A stretch of 64,000 nucleotides of DNA from Streptomyces aureoverticillatus (GCF_014649395.1 NZ_BMSY01000006.1:62001-126000); one strand, 5' to 3'. Shown: positions 54,774 to 63,301, counted from the stretch's first letter. Notes: generated from the sequence alone by a model not told the origin. Numbers and translations are program-made.

Positions 54774-54864
54774 GGGGAACCTCTCTTACTGCGTGTTTCT
54801 GCGTCAGCTGTGATGTGGGGAGAGCGGGTGGGCGGGTGGGAGATGTCCGCCGCGAAGCGGCGGC

Positions 54865-55692
54865 CTAGTTCGGAGACGGCAGCCAGCCGAACGACTCGGC
54901 ACTGGGGCGATCGCCCGCCTTGTACTCCAGGCCCACCCAGCCCTCGTAACCGACCTTCTTCAGCTGGTCGAGGAGCTCCTCGAGGGGCAGCGAACCGGTG
55001 CCGGGGGCACCCCGGCCCGGGTTGTCGGCGATCTGCACGTGTCCGGTCTTGGCCACGTACCGCTCGATGACCGAGGGCAGGTCCTCCCCGTTCATGGACA
55101 GGTGGTACAGGTCGAGGAGGAACTTGGCGTTGCCAAGACCCGTCGCCGCGTTCACCTTGTCCACGATCTCGATCGCCTTGGGCGCGCTGACGATCGGGCA
55201 GAGCGGCGACTCCACGGCGTTGAGCGCCTCGATGAGCAGCACCGCCCCCACGCGGTCTGCCGCTCGGGCCGCCAACACCAGGTTCTCCAGGGCGAGTTCG
55301 TCCTGGACCGCCGGGTCCACGCCCTCGACGCGGTTGCCGTACAGCGCGTTCAGCGCCTTGCAGCCGAGCGACTCGGCGAAGTCCGCCGCCACCGCGAGGT
55401 TCGCGCGGAACTTCGCGCTCTCCTCGCCGGGGATCGACAGGGCGCCGCGGTCGGGGCCGGGAAGCCGCCCCGCGTAGAAGTTCAGGCCCACCAGCTGGAC
55501 GCCCGCGTCCTCGATCGCCTTCTTGAGGGCGTCGAGCTCGGACTGCTCGGGGGTGGGGGCGTCGACCCAGGGCCACCACAGCTCGACCGCGCCGAAGCCG
55601 GCCTTCGCGGCGGCCGCGGGCCGCTCCAGGAGCGGGAGCTCGGTGAAGAGGATCGACAGGTTCACATTGAAGCGCTGGTCGGAGTATCCCAT
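54865..55692 (-). CDS. hyi: Hydroxypyruvate isomerase (TIM-barrel)
   Basis: 275 aa xylose-isomerase-like TIM barrel: FNVNLSILFTELPLLERPAAAAKAGFGAVELWWPW at the start, then LNFYAGRLPGPDRG, LIEALNAVESPLC, FLLDLYHLSMNGEDL, HVQIADNPGRGAPGTGSL and GWVGLEYK. The metal-binding Glu/Asp/His/Glu set of Hyi is visible in these segments. It interconverts hydroxypyruvate and tartronate semialdehyde. It probably forms an operon with the reductase gene. Three phased repressor-like sites precede it. Confidence 0.93.
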   Translation of the reverse strand: MGYSDQRFNVNLSILFTELPLLERPAAAAKAGFGAVELWWPWVDAPTPEQSELDALKKAIEDAGVQLVGLNFYAGRLPGPDRGALSIPGEESAKFRANLAVAADFAESLGCKALNALYGNRVEGVDPAVQDELALENLVLAARAADRVGAVLLIEALNAVESPLCPIVSAPKAIEIVDKVNAATGLGNAKFLLDLYHLSMNGEDLPSVIERYVAKTGHVQIADNPGRGAPGTGSLPLEELLDQLKKVGYEGWVGLEYKAGDRPSAESFGWLPSPN

Positions 55693-55708
55693 GGGGCTTC
55701 CGCGCTCC

Positions 55709-55773
55709 TTCCGTATTGCGGAAGTTCATTTCTGCTTGATGGAAGGTTGCATCCGATCCGCGGAAGCTGTCAA
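55709..55773 (-). promoter_or_regulatory. Three phased 15-bp sites and -35 before hyi (AllR-type candidate)
   Basis: TTCCGTATTGCGGAA (55709-55723) fits TTCCGYANTGYGGAA at all defined positions. Weaker copies TTCTGCTTGATGGAA (55730-55744) and ATCCGATCCGCGGAA (55751-55765) each keep about 11. Starts are 21 bp apart each time. A TTGACA (55768-55773) lies just upstream on the minus strand, and the first site borders the AAGGAG ribosome site. Confidence 0.7.
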
Positions 55774-55858
55774 GAGCCGCCGCCCGAAAATCAAGAGCCA
55801 CCACCGGAAAGGCAAGAGGCACTGCCGGGGAATCGCGGCGCCGCGTTAAGTTGGCGCC

Positions 55859-56137
55859 GTGCGATTGAGAGTGGAGTTCACGACCGAGCCCTTCGACCTC
55901 GAAGAGGCGCCGCCCCATGCCCTGGCCGCCCGGGACGTCATCCAGGACGCGGAGCTCGACGCCGTGGACGTCGGCCCCTTCGGCAACACCGCCGAGGGGG
56001 ACGTCGACGCGGTCCTCACGGCCGTCGACGCGATGCTGCGCCGGTCCCTCGGCGCCGGCGCGACCCGCGTCTCGCTCCAGGTCAACGTGATCGCGGAGCC
56101 GGGCGAGCGGACCGCGCCGGGGGAGGTCGCCCGGTGA
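55859..56137 (+). CDS. MTH1187/YkoF-like thiamine-binding-family protein
   Basis: 92 aa. The pattern VGPFGNTAEGDVDAVLTAVDAMLRRSLGAGATRVSLQVNVI resembles the PF01910 family (MTH1187/YkoF-like), where the GPxxTxxEG part binds thiamine-like ligands. The assignment is by eye only. The GTG start at 55859 has no strong ribosome site. It overlaps the next gene by four bases (GTGA). The pair lies between the hyi and uraD units, so it may have a regulatory or cofactor role there, for example in ThDP supply for Gcl (speculative). Confidence 0.62.
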   Translation: MRLRVEFTTEPFDLEEAPPHALAARDVIQDAELDAVDVGPFGNTAEGDVDAVLTAVDAMLRRSLGAGATRVSLQVNVIAEPGERTAPGEVAR

Positions 56138-56511
56138 CCGCCTTCGGGGACGACCCCTTCGCGACCGCGGTCAAGCCGCTGGTGGACGCGATGGGCGGCG
56201 AGATGCTGCCGCCGGACCAGGCGGGCCCGGACGACGTGGTCCTGTCCTGGGAGGGCGAGGACGTGCTCGCGGTGCGGCTGCCGCAGCTCGCGGACTCCCT
56301 CGACCACATCCTGCTCGCCCTGGAGCGCAAGCGCGGCAAGCCCCTGGCGGAGCTCGACCGCAAGGCCAAGCAGGAGGTCGTACGGATACTCGAGGCCCGT
56401 GGCGCGTTCTCCGTGCGCCACGGCGTGGAGACCGTGGCGAGCGCCCTGGGGGTCTCCCGCTTCACCGTGTACAACTACCTGAACAGGGAAAACGCCGCGA
56501 AGGACAAGTAG
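56134..56511 (+). CDS. Small helix-turn-helix protein (HTH_22/DauR-like C-terminus)
   Basis: 125 aa. The C-terminal part DRKAKQEVVRILEARGAFSVRHGVETVASALGVSRFTVYNYLN matches the HTH_22 domain found at the end of YheO/DauR-type regulators. The N-terminal PAS-like part of those proteins is replaced by a short region (DPFATAVKPLVDAMGGEMLPPDQAGPDDVVLSWEGEDVLAVRLPQLADSLDHIL). It could be a local regulator of the urate or glyoxylate genes. GTG 56134 overlaps the previous stop. Confidence 0.75.
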   Translation: MTAFGDDPFATAVKPLVDAMGGEMLPPDQAGPDDVVLSWEGEDVLAVRLPQLADSLDHILLALERKRGKPLAELDRKAKQEVVRILEARGAFSVRHGVETVASALGVSRFTVYNYLNRENAAKDK

Positions 56512-56610
56512 CGCCACCAGGGGCACCCCAAAAAGAACATGCGCGGCGTCACGCTGCGCATCCGAGCCGTCACCCGCGTCGCGGAGTGACGGCTTCTTTG
56601 TTCAAATGAT

Positions 56611-56652
56611 TTCAACAAACTGTTGACGCGCTGTTGTTGAAGGTCTTAGCTG
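56611..56652 (+). promoter_or_regulatory. uraD operon promoter with palindromic operator over the -35
   Basis: TTGACG (56623-56628), an 18-bp spacer and TAGCTG (56647-56652) form the promoter. The -35 overlaps the palindrome TCAACA-AAC-TGTTGA (56612-56626), the same site as in katA. Extra half-sites TTCAAATG (56601) and TTGTTGAA (56634-56641) flank it. Confidence 0.7.
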
Positions 56653-56691
56653 TTCCGCAGCCCGTCCAGCACATGGCCACGGAGGCACCCC

Positions 56692-57204
56692 GTGACTTCC
56701 CGTACGACACCGGGCCTTACCCGGTTCAACGCCCTGCCGGAGCCGGCGGCGGCCGCCGCGCTCCACGAGGCCTGCGCCTCGTCGGCCTGGGGGAGCAAGC
56801 TGCTCGCCCAGCGCCCCTTCACCACCGCCGAAGCCCTCTACGCAGCCAGCGACGCCGCCATGGCCGAGCTGACCGCCGACGACCTGGCCGAGGCGATGGC
56901 GGGGCATCCGCCGATCGGGCGCCCGAAGCCGGGAGACCCGACCTCGTCCCGCGAGCAGGCGGGCATGGCCGGGGCGTCCGAGGACCTCAAGGCCGAGATG
57001 CTCGACCTCAACCTCGCCTACCAGGACAAGTTCGGTCACGTGTTCCTGATCTGCGCCACCGGCCGGACCGGTGAGCAGATGCGGGACGCGGTCCGGGACC
57101 GGATCGGCAACTCGCCCGAGCAGGAGCGGGAGATCGTCCGCACCGAACTCGGCAAGATCAACCGCATCCGCCTGGCCCGTCTCCTGGAAGAAGAGAACGC
57201 ATGA
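56692..57204 (+). CDS. uraD: 2-Oxo-4-hydroxy-4-carboxy-5-ureidoimidazoline (OHCU) decarboxylase
   Basis: 170 aa, all-helical. The catalytic His is in AGHPPIGRP, and SREQAGM with the following LNLAYQDKFGHVFLICATGRTGEQM are classic OHCU decarboxylase segments. It converts OHCU to S-allantoin, the third step from urate. Start GTG 56692. Its stop overlaps the uraH start (ATGA). It is the first gene of the uraD-uraH-uricase operon. Confidence 0.95.
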   Translation: MTSRTTPGLTRFNALPEPAAAAALHEACASSAWGSKLLAQRPFTTAEALYAASDAAMAELTADDLAEAMAGHPPIGRPKPGDPTSSREQAGMAGASEDLKAEMLDLNLAYQDKFGHVFLICATGRTGEQMRDAVRDRIGNSPEQEREIVRTELGKINRIRLARLLEEENA

Positions 57205-57605
57205 GCACCGACACCACGGCCTCCGTGTCCACGCACATCCTGGACACCAGCGTCGGCCGCCCCGCCGAGGGCGTCGCCGTCACGCTCGCCGCCCGCGGCG
57301 GCGGCGCGGACTGGGTCGCTCTCGGCGGCTCGGCGACCGACGCGGACGGGCGTTGCAAGGACCTGCCGGCGCTGCCGGCGGGCACCACCCACGTACGCCT
57401 CGACTTCGCCGTCGAGTCGTACTTCCTGAGCAAGCAGGACAAGAAGGCCGAGGCGCAGCAGGACGCCCCCGCGAATCGGGACAGCGGTGCGAGCGGTGTG
57501 TTCTTCCCCGAGGTGGCGATCACCTTCGCCGTCGTACCGGGCGAGCACTACCACGTACCGCTGCTGCTCAACCCGTTCGGCTACTCCGTTTACCGAGGGA
57601 GCTAG
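57201..57605 (+). CDS. uraH: 5-Hydroxyisourate hydrolase (transthyretin-like)
   Basis: 134 aa. The N-terminal STHILDTSVGRPAEGVAVTL carries the first catalytic His. FFPEVAITFAV and HYHVPLLLNPFGYSVYRGS contain the second His and the C-terminal YRGS tetrapeptide typical of HIU hydrolases but absent from transthyretin. A segment YFLSKQDKKAEAQQDAPANRDSGASG is longer than in many homologues. It hydrolyses the uricase product to OHCU. Confidence 0.95.
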   Translation: MSTDTTASVSTHILDTSVGRPAEGVAVTLAARGGGADWVALGGSATDADGRCKDLPALPAGTTHVRLDFAVESYFLSKQDKKAEAQQDAPANRDSGASGVFFPEVAITFAVVPGEHYHVPLLLNPFGYSVYRGS

Positions 57606-57610
57606 CAGAC

Positions 57611-58567
57611 ATGACCGACGATTCCCGCCGGGCCCGCCCTGTGATCCTGGGGCAGAACCAGTACGGCAAGGCCGAGAACCGGGTCGTCAAGATCACGCGG
57701 GACGGCGACACCCACCACATCAAGGACCTCAACGTCTCCGTCGCCCTCTCCGGCGACCTGGACGACGTGCACTACAACGGCTCGAACGCCAACTGCCTGC
57801 CGACGGACACCACGAAGAACACCTGCTTCGCGTTCGCCAAGGAATACGGCATCGAGTCCGCCGAGCAGTACGGCATCCACCTCGCGCGGCACTTCGTGGA
57901 CAGCCAGCCCTCGATCCACCGGGCGCGCATCCGCATCGAGGAGTACGCCTGGGAACGCATCGAAGCCTCCGACGCCAACTCGCAGTTCATAGGCGCCGAC
58001 GAGGTCAAGCACTCCTTCGTGCGCAAGGGCCAGGAGACGCGGCTCGCCCAGATCACGTACGACGGCCAGAACTTCGAGGTCCTCAGCGGGCTGAAGGACC
58101 TGACCGTGATGAACTCCACGAACTCCGAGTTCTGGGGCTACATCAAGGACAAGTACACGACGCTCAAGGAAGACTACGACCGCATCCTGGCGACCTCCCT
58201 GTCGACGTGGTGGCGGCACAACTGGACCAGTGACGAGCAGCGCATGCCGAACTGGGAGAAGTCCTACGAGCAGGCCAAGAAGCACATCCTCCAGGCCTTC
58301 GTGGAGACCTATTCCCTGTCGCTGCAGCAGACGCTGTACCAGATGGGCTCGCGGGTCCTGAACAACCGCGGCGAGATCGACGAGATCCGCTTCTCCGCGC
58401 CCAACAAGCACCACTTCCGCCAGGACCTCTCCTTCTGCGGCCTCGACAACGAGGCCAAGGACGGCGCGGTCTACTACGCCGCCGACCGCCCCTACGGCCT
58501 CATCGAGGCCACCATCCTGCGCGACGGCAGCGAGGCCAGGATCCCGGTCGACATGACCAACCTCTGA
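57611..58567 (+). CDS. pucL: Uricase (factor-independent urate hydroxylase)
   Basis: 318 aa with two tunnelling-fold domains: LGQNQYGKAENRVVKITRDGDTHHIKDLNVSVALSGDL, NANCLPTDTTKNTCFAFAKE (with the Thr of the active site), RARIRIEEYAWERI, then GLKDLTVMNSTNSEFWGYIKDKYTTL and the C-terminal APNKHHFRQDL. It oxidises urate to 5-hydroxyisourate and gives hydrogen peroxide. Start ATG 57611 follows the uraH stop by 5 bp. It is a single-domain enzyme, not fused to uraD as in Bacillus PucL. Confidence 0.96.
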   Translation: MTDDSRRARPVILGQNQYGKAENRVVKITRDGDTHHIKDLNVSVALSGDLDDVHYNGSNANCLPTDTTKNTCFAFAKEYGIESAEQYGIHLARHFVDSQPSIHRARIRIEEYAWERIEASDANSQFIGADEVKHSFVRKGQETRLAQITYDGQNFEVLSGLKDLTVMNSTNSEFWGYIKDKYTTLKEDYDRILATSLSTWWRHNWTSDEQRMPNWEKSYEQAKKHILQAFVETYSLSLQQTLYQMGSRVLNNRGEIDEIRFSAPNKHHFRQDLSFCGLDNEAKDGAVYYAADRPYGLIEATILRDGSEARIPVDMTNL

Positions 58568-58628
58568 CGCGGGACGCGCGCCCCGGCACCTGACGCCGGG
58601 GCGCGCCACACCGGAGGGAACGACAGCC

Positions 58629-60020
58629 ATGGCTCAGCCCGCACAACCCGACGGGACGTCAACTCCCGTCTGTCACCCGGTGGACGAGTGCCACCCGGTG
58701 GACGAGAAGCTCCACGCCTCGCGGCTCGTCCCCGCGGCGCTCCAGCACATCGCCGCCATGTACGCGGGCGTCGTCACCCCTCCGCTCATCATCGGCCAGG
58801 CCGTCGGCCTCGACACCGGCGCCCAGACCCGGCTGATCGCGGCGAGCCTGCTGATCGCCGGCCTCGCCACCCTCCTGCAGACCCTCGGCGTCAAGGGCTT
58901 CGCGGGCAACCGCCTGCCGTTCGTGAACGCCGCCTCCTCCGCGGGCATCGCGCCCATCCTCGCCATCGCCGAGAACAGCGCGACCGGGCACCAACTCCCC
59001 GCGATCTACGGCGCGGTGATGGTCGCGGGCGTCTTCTGCCTCGCCGTCGGACCCTTCTTCGGCCGGCTGCTTCGCTTCTTCCCGCCGCTCGTCACCGGCG
59101 TCGTCATCACGCTCATCGGCGTGACGCTGATGCCCGTGCCCGTCACCTGGGCACAGGGTGGCGACAAGGAGGCCGCCGACTTCGGTGACATGCGCTTCCT
59201 CGCGCTCGCCGCCTTCACGCTCGTCGTGATCCTGCTCTTCCAGCGCTTCGGCCGCGGCTTCCTCAAGCAAGTCGCCCTGCTCATGGGCCTGTTCATCGGC
59301 ACGCTCGCCGCGATCCCGTTCGGCCTGGCCGACTTCGCCGCCCTGAAGTCCGCGCCCGTCGCCGCCGTCCCGGAGCCCTTCGCCTTCGGCGCCCCCGAGT
59401 TCCAGCCCGCCGCGATCCTGTCCCTGTGCATCGTGATGCTCGTCCTGATGACCGAGTCCAGCGCAGGCATGCTCGCCCTCGGCGAGATCTGCGAGCGCAG
59501 GACCGACGGCAGGACCATCACGCGCGGCCTGCGCACCGACGGCATCGCCACTCTCGTCGGACCGGTCTTCGGCGGCTTCCCGACCTCCGCCTTCGCGCAG
59601 AACGTCGGCGTCGTCTCCCTGACGCGGGTACGCAGCCGCTATGTCGTCGCCGTCGCGGGCGGCGCCCTCATCGTGCTCGGCGCCTTCCCGGTGCTCGGCG
59701 CGGTCGTCAGCCTCGTACCGATGCCGGTGCTCGGCGGCGCGGGCATCGTCCTCTTCGGCTCCATCGCGGTCAGCGGCATCCGTACGCTCTCCGAAGCGGG
59801 CCTGGACGACAGCTCCAACATCGTCCTGGTGGCCGTGTCGCTCGGAGCAGGCATCATCCCGCTCGCCGCGCCCACCTTCTACGCGGACTTTCCCGCGTGG
59901 GCCCAGACCGTGCTCGGCTCCGGCATCAGCGCGGGCGCGCTCGTCGCGGTCTCGCTCAACCTGTTCTTCCACCATCTCGGCACCCGTGGCTCCACCGCCA
60001 CGGCACTCAAATCTTCCTAG
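58629..60020 (+). CDS. NCS2 urate/xanthine permease (first copy)
   Basis: 463 aa with about 14 membrane helices. The family motif is LQHIAAMYAGVVTPPLIIGQAVGL at the start, then NRLPFVNAASSAGIAPILAIAE, FFPPLVTGVVITLIGVTLMPV, and MTESSAGMLALGEICERR with the substrate-binding Glu pair, then FGGFPTSAFAQNVGVVSLTRVRSRYVV with the QNxG motif. These match UacT/PucJ/K xanthine-urate symporters. It starts 61 bp after uricase, probably in the same operon. A second, similar permease follows at 61.7 kb. Confidence 0.93.
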   Translation: MAQPAQPDGTSTPVCHPVDECHPVDEKLHASRLVPAALQHIAAMYAGVVTPPLIIGQAVGLDTGAQTRLIAASLLIAGLATLLQTLGVKGFAGNRLPFVNAASSAGIAPILAIAENSATGHQLPAIYGAVMVAGVFCLAVGPFFGRLLRFFPPLVTGVVITLIGVTLMPVPVTWAQGGDKEAADFGDMRFLALAAFTLVVILLFQRFGRGFLKQVALLMGLFIGTLAAIPFGLADFAALKSAPVAAVPEPFAFGAPEFQPAAILSLCIVMLVLMTESSAGMLALGEICERRTDGRTITRGLRTDGIATLVGPVFGGFPTSAFAQNVGVVSLTRVRSRYVVAVAGGALIVLGAFPVLGAVVSLVPMPVLGGAGIVLFGSIAVSGIRTLSEAGLDDSSNIVLVAVSLGAGIIPLAAPTFYADFPAWAQTVLGSGISAGALVAVSLNLFFHHLGTRGSTATALKSS

Positions 60021-60065
60021 GGTCATGCCGTGCCCACATCGCCACTCGCAGGAAAGGGAAGCACC

Positions 60066-61466
60066 ATGGCTGCATCGGCAAACCCCGAAGGCGCCGCAGC
60101 GCGCATCGTCATCGAGAACTGCGCCATCGCGACCGTGGACGCCAACGACACCGAGTACGCCTCGGGGTATGTCGTCGTCGCGGGCAACAAGATCGAGTCG
60201 ATCGGCGCGGGGAAGGCTCCCGAGGGCCTGGAGAACGTCGTGCGCCGCGTCGACGGCACCGGCCACCTGGTCACCCCCGGCCTGGTCAACACGCACCACC
60301 ACTTCTACCAGTGGATCACCCGCGGCCTGGCCACGGACCACAACCTGTTCAACTGGCTGGTGGCGCTGTACCCGACGTGGGCGCGCATCGACGAGCCGAT
60401 GGTCCGCGCCGCCGCGCAGGGCTCCCTCGGCATGATGGCCCGCGGCGGCGTCACCACCGCCATGGACCACCACTACGTCTACCCGAAGGGCTCCGGCGAC
60501 CTGTCCGGCGCCATCATCGGAGCGGCCCGCGAGATGGGCGTGCGCTTCACCCTGGCGCGCGGCTCCATGGACCGCAGCGAGAAGGACGGCGGCCTGCCGC
60601 CGGACTTCGCCGTCGAGACCCTGGAGGGCGCGCTCGCCGCGACCGAGGAGACCGTCAAGAAGCACCACGACGCGTCCTTCGACGCCATGACGCAGGTGGC
60701 GGTCGCCCCCTGCTCGCCGTTCTCCGTCTCCACCGAACTCATGAAGCAGGGCGCCGAGTTGGCGCGCCGCCTCGGCGTACGGCTGCACACCCACGGCTCC
60801 GAGACCGTGGAGGAGGAGAAGTTCTGCCACGAGCTGTTCGGCGTGGGCCCGACCGACTACTTCGCGTCGACCGGCTGGCTCGGCGAGGACGTGTGGATGG
60901 CGCACTGCGTCCACATGAACGACTCCGACATCGAGGCCTTCGCGCGCACCGGCACCGGCGTCGCGCACTGCCCCTCCTCCAACGCGCGGCTCGCCGCCGG
61001 CATCGCCCGCGTCCCCGACATGCTCGCGGCGGGCGTGCCCGTCGGCCTCGGCGTGGACGGCACCGCGTCCAACGAGTCCGGCGAGCTGCACACCGAACTG
61101 CGCAACGCGCTCCTCATCAACCGCCTGGGCGCCCACAAGGAAGCCGCCCTGAACGCCCGTCAGGCCCTGCGCCTGGGGACGTACGGAGGAGCCCAGGTCC
61201 TGGGCCGCGCGAGCCAGATCGGCTCGCTGGAGGCCGGCAAGCTCGCCGACCTGGTCCTCTGGAAGATCGACGGCATCGGACACTCCTCGATCGCCGACCC
61301 GGTCACCGCCATCGTCTTCGGCGCGGCCGCGCCGGTGACCCTCTCCCTCGTCAACGGCGAGCCGGTCGTCGAGAACGGACGACTGCTGCACGTCGACGAG
61401 GACGCCATCGCCCGCGTCACGCGGGACGAGGCACAGCGACTCGCGCGCATCGCCGCCGAGAGCTGA
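60066..61466 (+). CDS. 8-Oxoguanine deaminase (amidohydrolase)
   Basis: 466 aa metal-dependent hydrolase. GLVNTHHHFYQ holds the metal-binding HxH pair, with further His in RLHTHGSE and AHCVH, and the catalytic Asp in GLGVDGTASNESG. The pattern DHHYVYPKG and APCSPFSVS fits the 8-oxoguanine deaminase/AtzB-TrzA subgroup, where 8-oxoguanine gives urate. That product feeds the uricase next door. Guanine deamination is an alternative. ATG 60066 has GGAAAGGGAA upstream; a longer frame to 60030 is not needed. Confidence 0.88.
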   Translation: MAASANPEGAAARIVIENCAIATVDANDTEYASGYVVVAGNKIESIGAGKAPEGLENVVRRVDGTGHLVTPGLVNTHHHFYQWITRGLATDHNLFNWLVALYPTWARIDEPMVRAAAQGSLGMMARGGVTTAMDHHYVYPKGSGDLSGAIIGAAREMGVRFTLARGSMDRSEKDGGLPPDFAVETLEGALAATEETVKKHHDASFDAMTQVAVAPCSPFSVSTELMKQGAELARRLGVRLHTHGSETVEEEKFCHELFGVGPTDYFASTGWLGEDVWMAHCVHMNDSDIEAFARTGTGVAHCPSSNARLAAGIARVPDMLAAGVPVGLGVDGTASNESGELHTELRNALLINRLGAHKEAALNARQALRLGTYGGAQVLGRASQIGSLEAGKLADLVLWKIDGIGHSSIADPVTAIVFGAAAPVTLSLVNGEPVVENGRLLHVDEDAIARVTRDEAQRLARIAAES

Positions 61467-61696
61467 TCCCTGGATCTCCGGTCGGGGGGGACGGCCCCCG
61501 ACCGGACTCGAGCAGCCGAGCGGGCTGCTCGAGTGCCGCCCCGGAACGTGGCCCAAAGCTTCACGTTTTCGGGGCGGTCAGTACTACCTGGGCGCTTCAA
61601 CAACCGCATATCGAGCAAGTCCTTGCATCACGCACCACCTCCCAGAAGCGCGTGCCGGCCGGCGGTCGGCACAGGAAAACAACCGGAGGAGCCGCA

Positions 61697-63187
61697 GTGG
61701 CGACCAAGCCCAGGTTCACCAAGCAAGGCAAGACCCCCGACGGCACACCAGACCCGGCCGACGCGGCCGACGCTGCCACCCCGGCCGCCCCGGCCGACGG
61801 CCTGCATCCCGTCGACGAGAAGCTGCCCCCGCTGAAGATGGCCACCACCGGCCTCCAGCACGTCGCCGCCATGTACGCGGGCGTCGTCGCGCCGCCGCTC
61901 ATCGTCGGCGCGGCCGTCGGCCTGTCGGCGAAGGAACTCACCTTCCTCACCGGCGCCTGTCTGTTCACGGCCGGACTCGCGACCTTCCTGCAGACGCTCG
62001 GCATCTGGAAGATCGGCGCGCGGCTGCCGTTCGTCAACGGCGTCACCTTCGCCGGTGTCGCGCCCATGCTCGCCGTCGTCGACTCGACGAAGGACAAGGA
62101 CGACGCGCTGCCGATCATCTTCGGCGCGGTGATCGTCGCGGGCCTGCTCGGGTTCATAGCGGCGCCGTTCTTCTCCAAGATGGTCCGCTTCTTCCCGCCG
62201 GTCGTGACGGGTACGGTCATCACCCTCATCGGCATCTCCCTGATGCCGGTGGCCTTCGGCTGGATGCAGGGCCCGAACCCGGCGGCCGACGACTACGGCT
62301 CGACCAAGTACCTGTCCCTCGCGGGCGCCACGCTCGTGATCGTGCTCCTCCTGCGCCGCTTCACGCGCGGCTTCGTGAAGCAGATCGCGGTGCTGCTCGG
62401 CCTGGTGATCGGCACGCTGGTGGCGATCCCGTTCGACGTCACGGACTTCGGGCCGGTCGCCGACGCGGACGTGGTCGGCTTCCCGACGCCGTTCCACTTC
62501 GGCGCCCCGCAGTTCGCCGCCGCGGCGATCGTCTCGCTGTGCGTCGTCATGGTCGTCTCCATGACCGAGTCGACGGCCGACATGCTCGCCCTCGGCGAGA
62601 TCGTGGACCGCCCCGCCGACGAGAAGACCATCGCCGCGGGCCTGCGCGCCGACTGCCTCGGCTCGGCCGTCAGCCCGCTCTTCAACGGCTTCATGTGCAG
62701 CGCGTTCGCGCAGAACATCGGCCTGGTCGCGATGACGAAGATCCGCAGCCGGTACGTCGTCGCCACCGGCGGCGGCTTCCTGGTCCTGATGGGCCTGTGC
62801 CCGATGGCGGCCTCGCTCATCGCGGTGGTGCCGCGCCCGGTGCTCGGCGGCGCGGGCGTCGTCCTGTTCGGCTCGGTCGCCGCCAGCGGCATCCAGACCC
62901 TGGTCAAGGCGGGCCTGGAGAAGGACAACAACGTCCTGATCGTCGCCGTCTCGCTGGCCGTCGGGCTGATCCCGATCTCCGCGCCGGAGTTCTACCACGC
63001 GTTCCCGGAGACCGCGAAGATCATCCTCGACTCGGGCATCTCCACCGGCTGCGTCGCCGCGGTCGTCCTGAACCTGCTCTTCAACCACACCGGCAGGGGC
63101 GGCGAGGCCGACGAGGTCACGGCGCCGATGGAACCGGGCGGCGAGATCTCGGAGACCCGGGTCCCGAAGCAGGCCGCGGCCCACTGA
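61697..63187 (+). CDS. NCS2 urate/xanthine permease (second copy)
   Basis: 496 aa. It has the same motif set as the first copy (LQHVAAMYAGVVAPPLIVGAAVGL, ARLPFVNGVTFAGVAPMLAVVDS, FFPPVVTGTVITLIGISLMPVAFGW, MTESTADMLALGEIVDRP, CSAFAQNIGLVAMTKIRSRYVV), preceded by a polar 35-residue tail rich in Asp, Ala and Pro. GTG 61697 is the start, with GGAGGA 6 nt upstream. The large open frame further upstream in this phase is not coding. A half-site TTCAACA near 61595 recalls the uraD operator, but it is not a palindrome. The stop codon begins a 24-bp tandem repeat. Confidence 0.93.
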   Translation: MATKPRFTKQGKTPDGTPDPADAADAATPAAPADGLHPVDEKLPPLKMATTGLQHVAAMYAGVVAPPLIVGAAVGLSAKELTFLTGACLFTAGLATFLQTLGIWKIGARLPFVNGVTFAGVAPMLAVVDSTKDKDDALPIIFGAVIVAGLLGFIAAPFFSKMVRFFPPVVTGTVITLIGISLMPVAFGWMQGPNPAADDYGSTKYLSLAGATLVIVLLLRRFTRGFVKQIAVLLGLVIGTLVAIPFDVTDFGPVADADVVGFPTPFHFGAPQFAAAAIVSLCVVMVVSMTESTADMLALGEIVDRPADEKTIAAGLRADCLGSAVSPLFNGFMCSAFAQNIGLVAMTKIRSRYVVATGGGFLVLMGLCPMAASLIAVVPRPVLGGAGVVLFGSVAASGIQTLVKAGLEKDNNVLIVAVSLAVGLIPISAPEFYHAFPETAKIILDSGISTGCVAAVVLNLLFNHTGRGGEADEVTAPMEPGGEISETRVPKQAAAH

Positions 63188-63256
63188 GCCGCCCATCGAA
63201 CCGCCCGCTGAGCTGCCCATCGGGCCGCCCGCTGAGCCACCCATCGGGCCGTCCGC
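63185..63256. repeat. Three tandem 24-bp repeats at the permease gene end
   Basis: Units at 63185-63208, 63209-63232 and 63233-63256 have the form TGAGCYRCCCATCGGGCCGC plus four bases. The first unit begins with the TGA stop codon of the permease gene. A partial fourth unit may follow. Differences between units are 2-4 bases. Confidence 0.85.
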
Positions 63257-63301
63257 TCAGCCCCACCCCCACCGAGCCACCCCCGGCGGCCCCTCGCGCG
63301 G

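Noticed and set aside
58659..61556. 965-codon antisense frame over the permease and 8-oxoguanine deaminase genes
   Set aside because: Same antisense artefact; the plus-strand genes have full motif sets.
61590..61612. Operator copy before the second NCS2 permease (CTTCAACAACC)
   Set aside because: A single TTCAACA half-site; no inverted partner at the proper spacing.
59426..61696. Upstream part of the large plus frame that ends with the second permease
   Set aside because: It overlaps the first permease and the deaminase in another phase and is Arg/His-rich; true start GTG 61697 has GGAGGA upstream.
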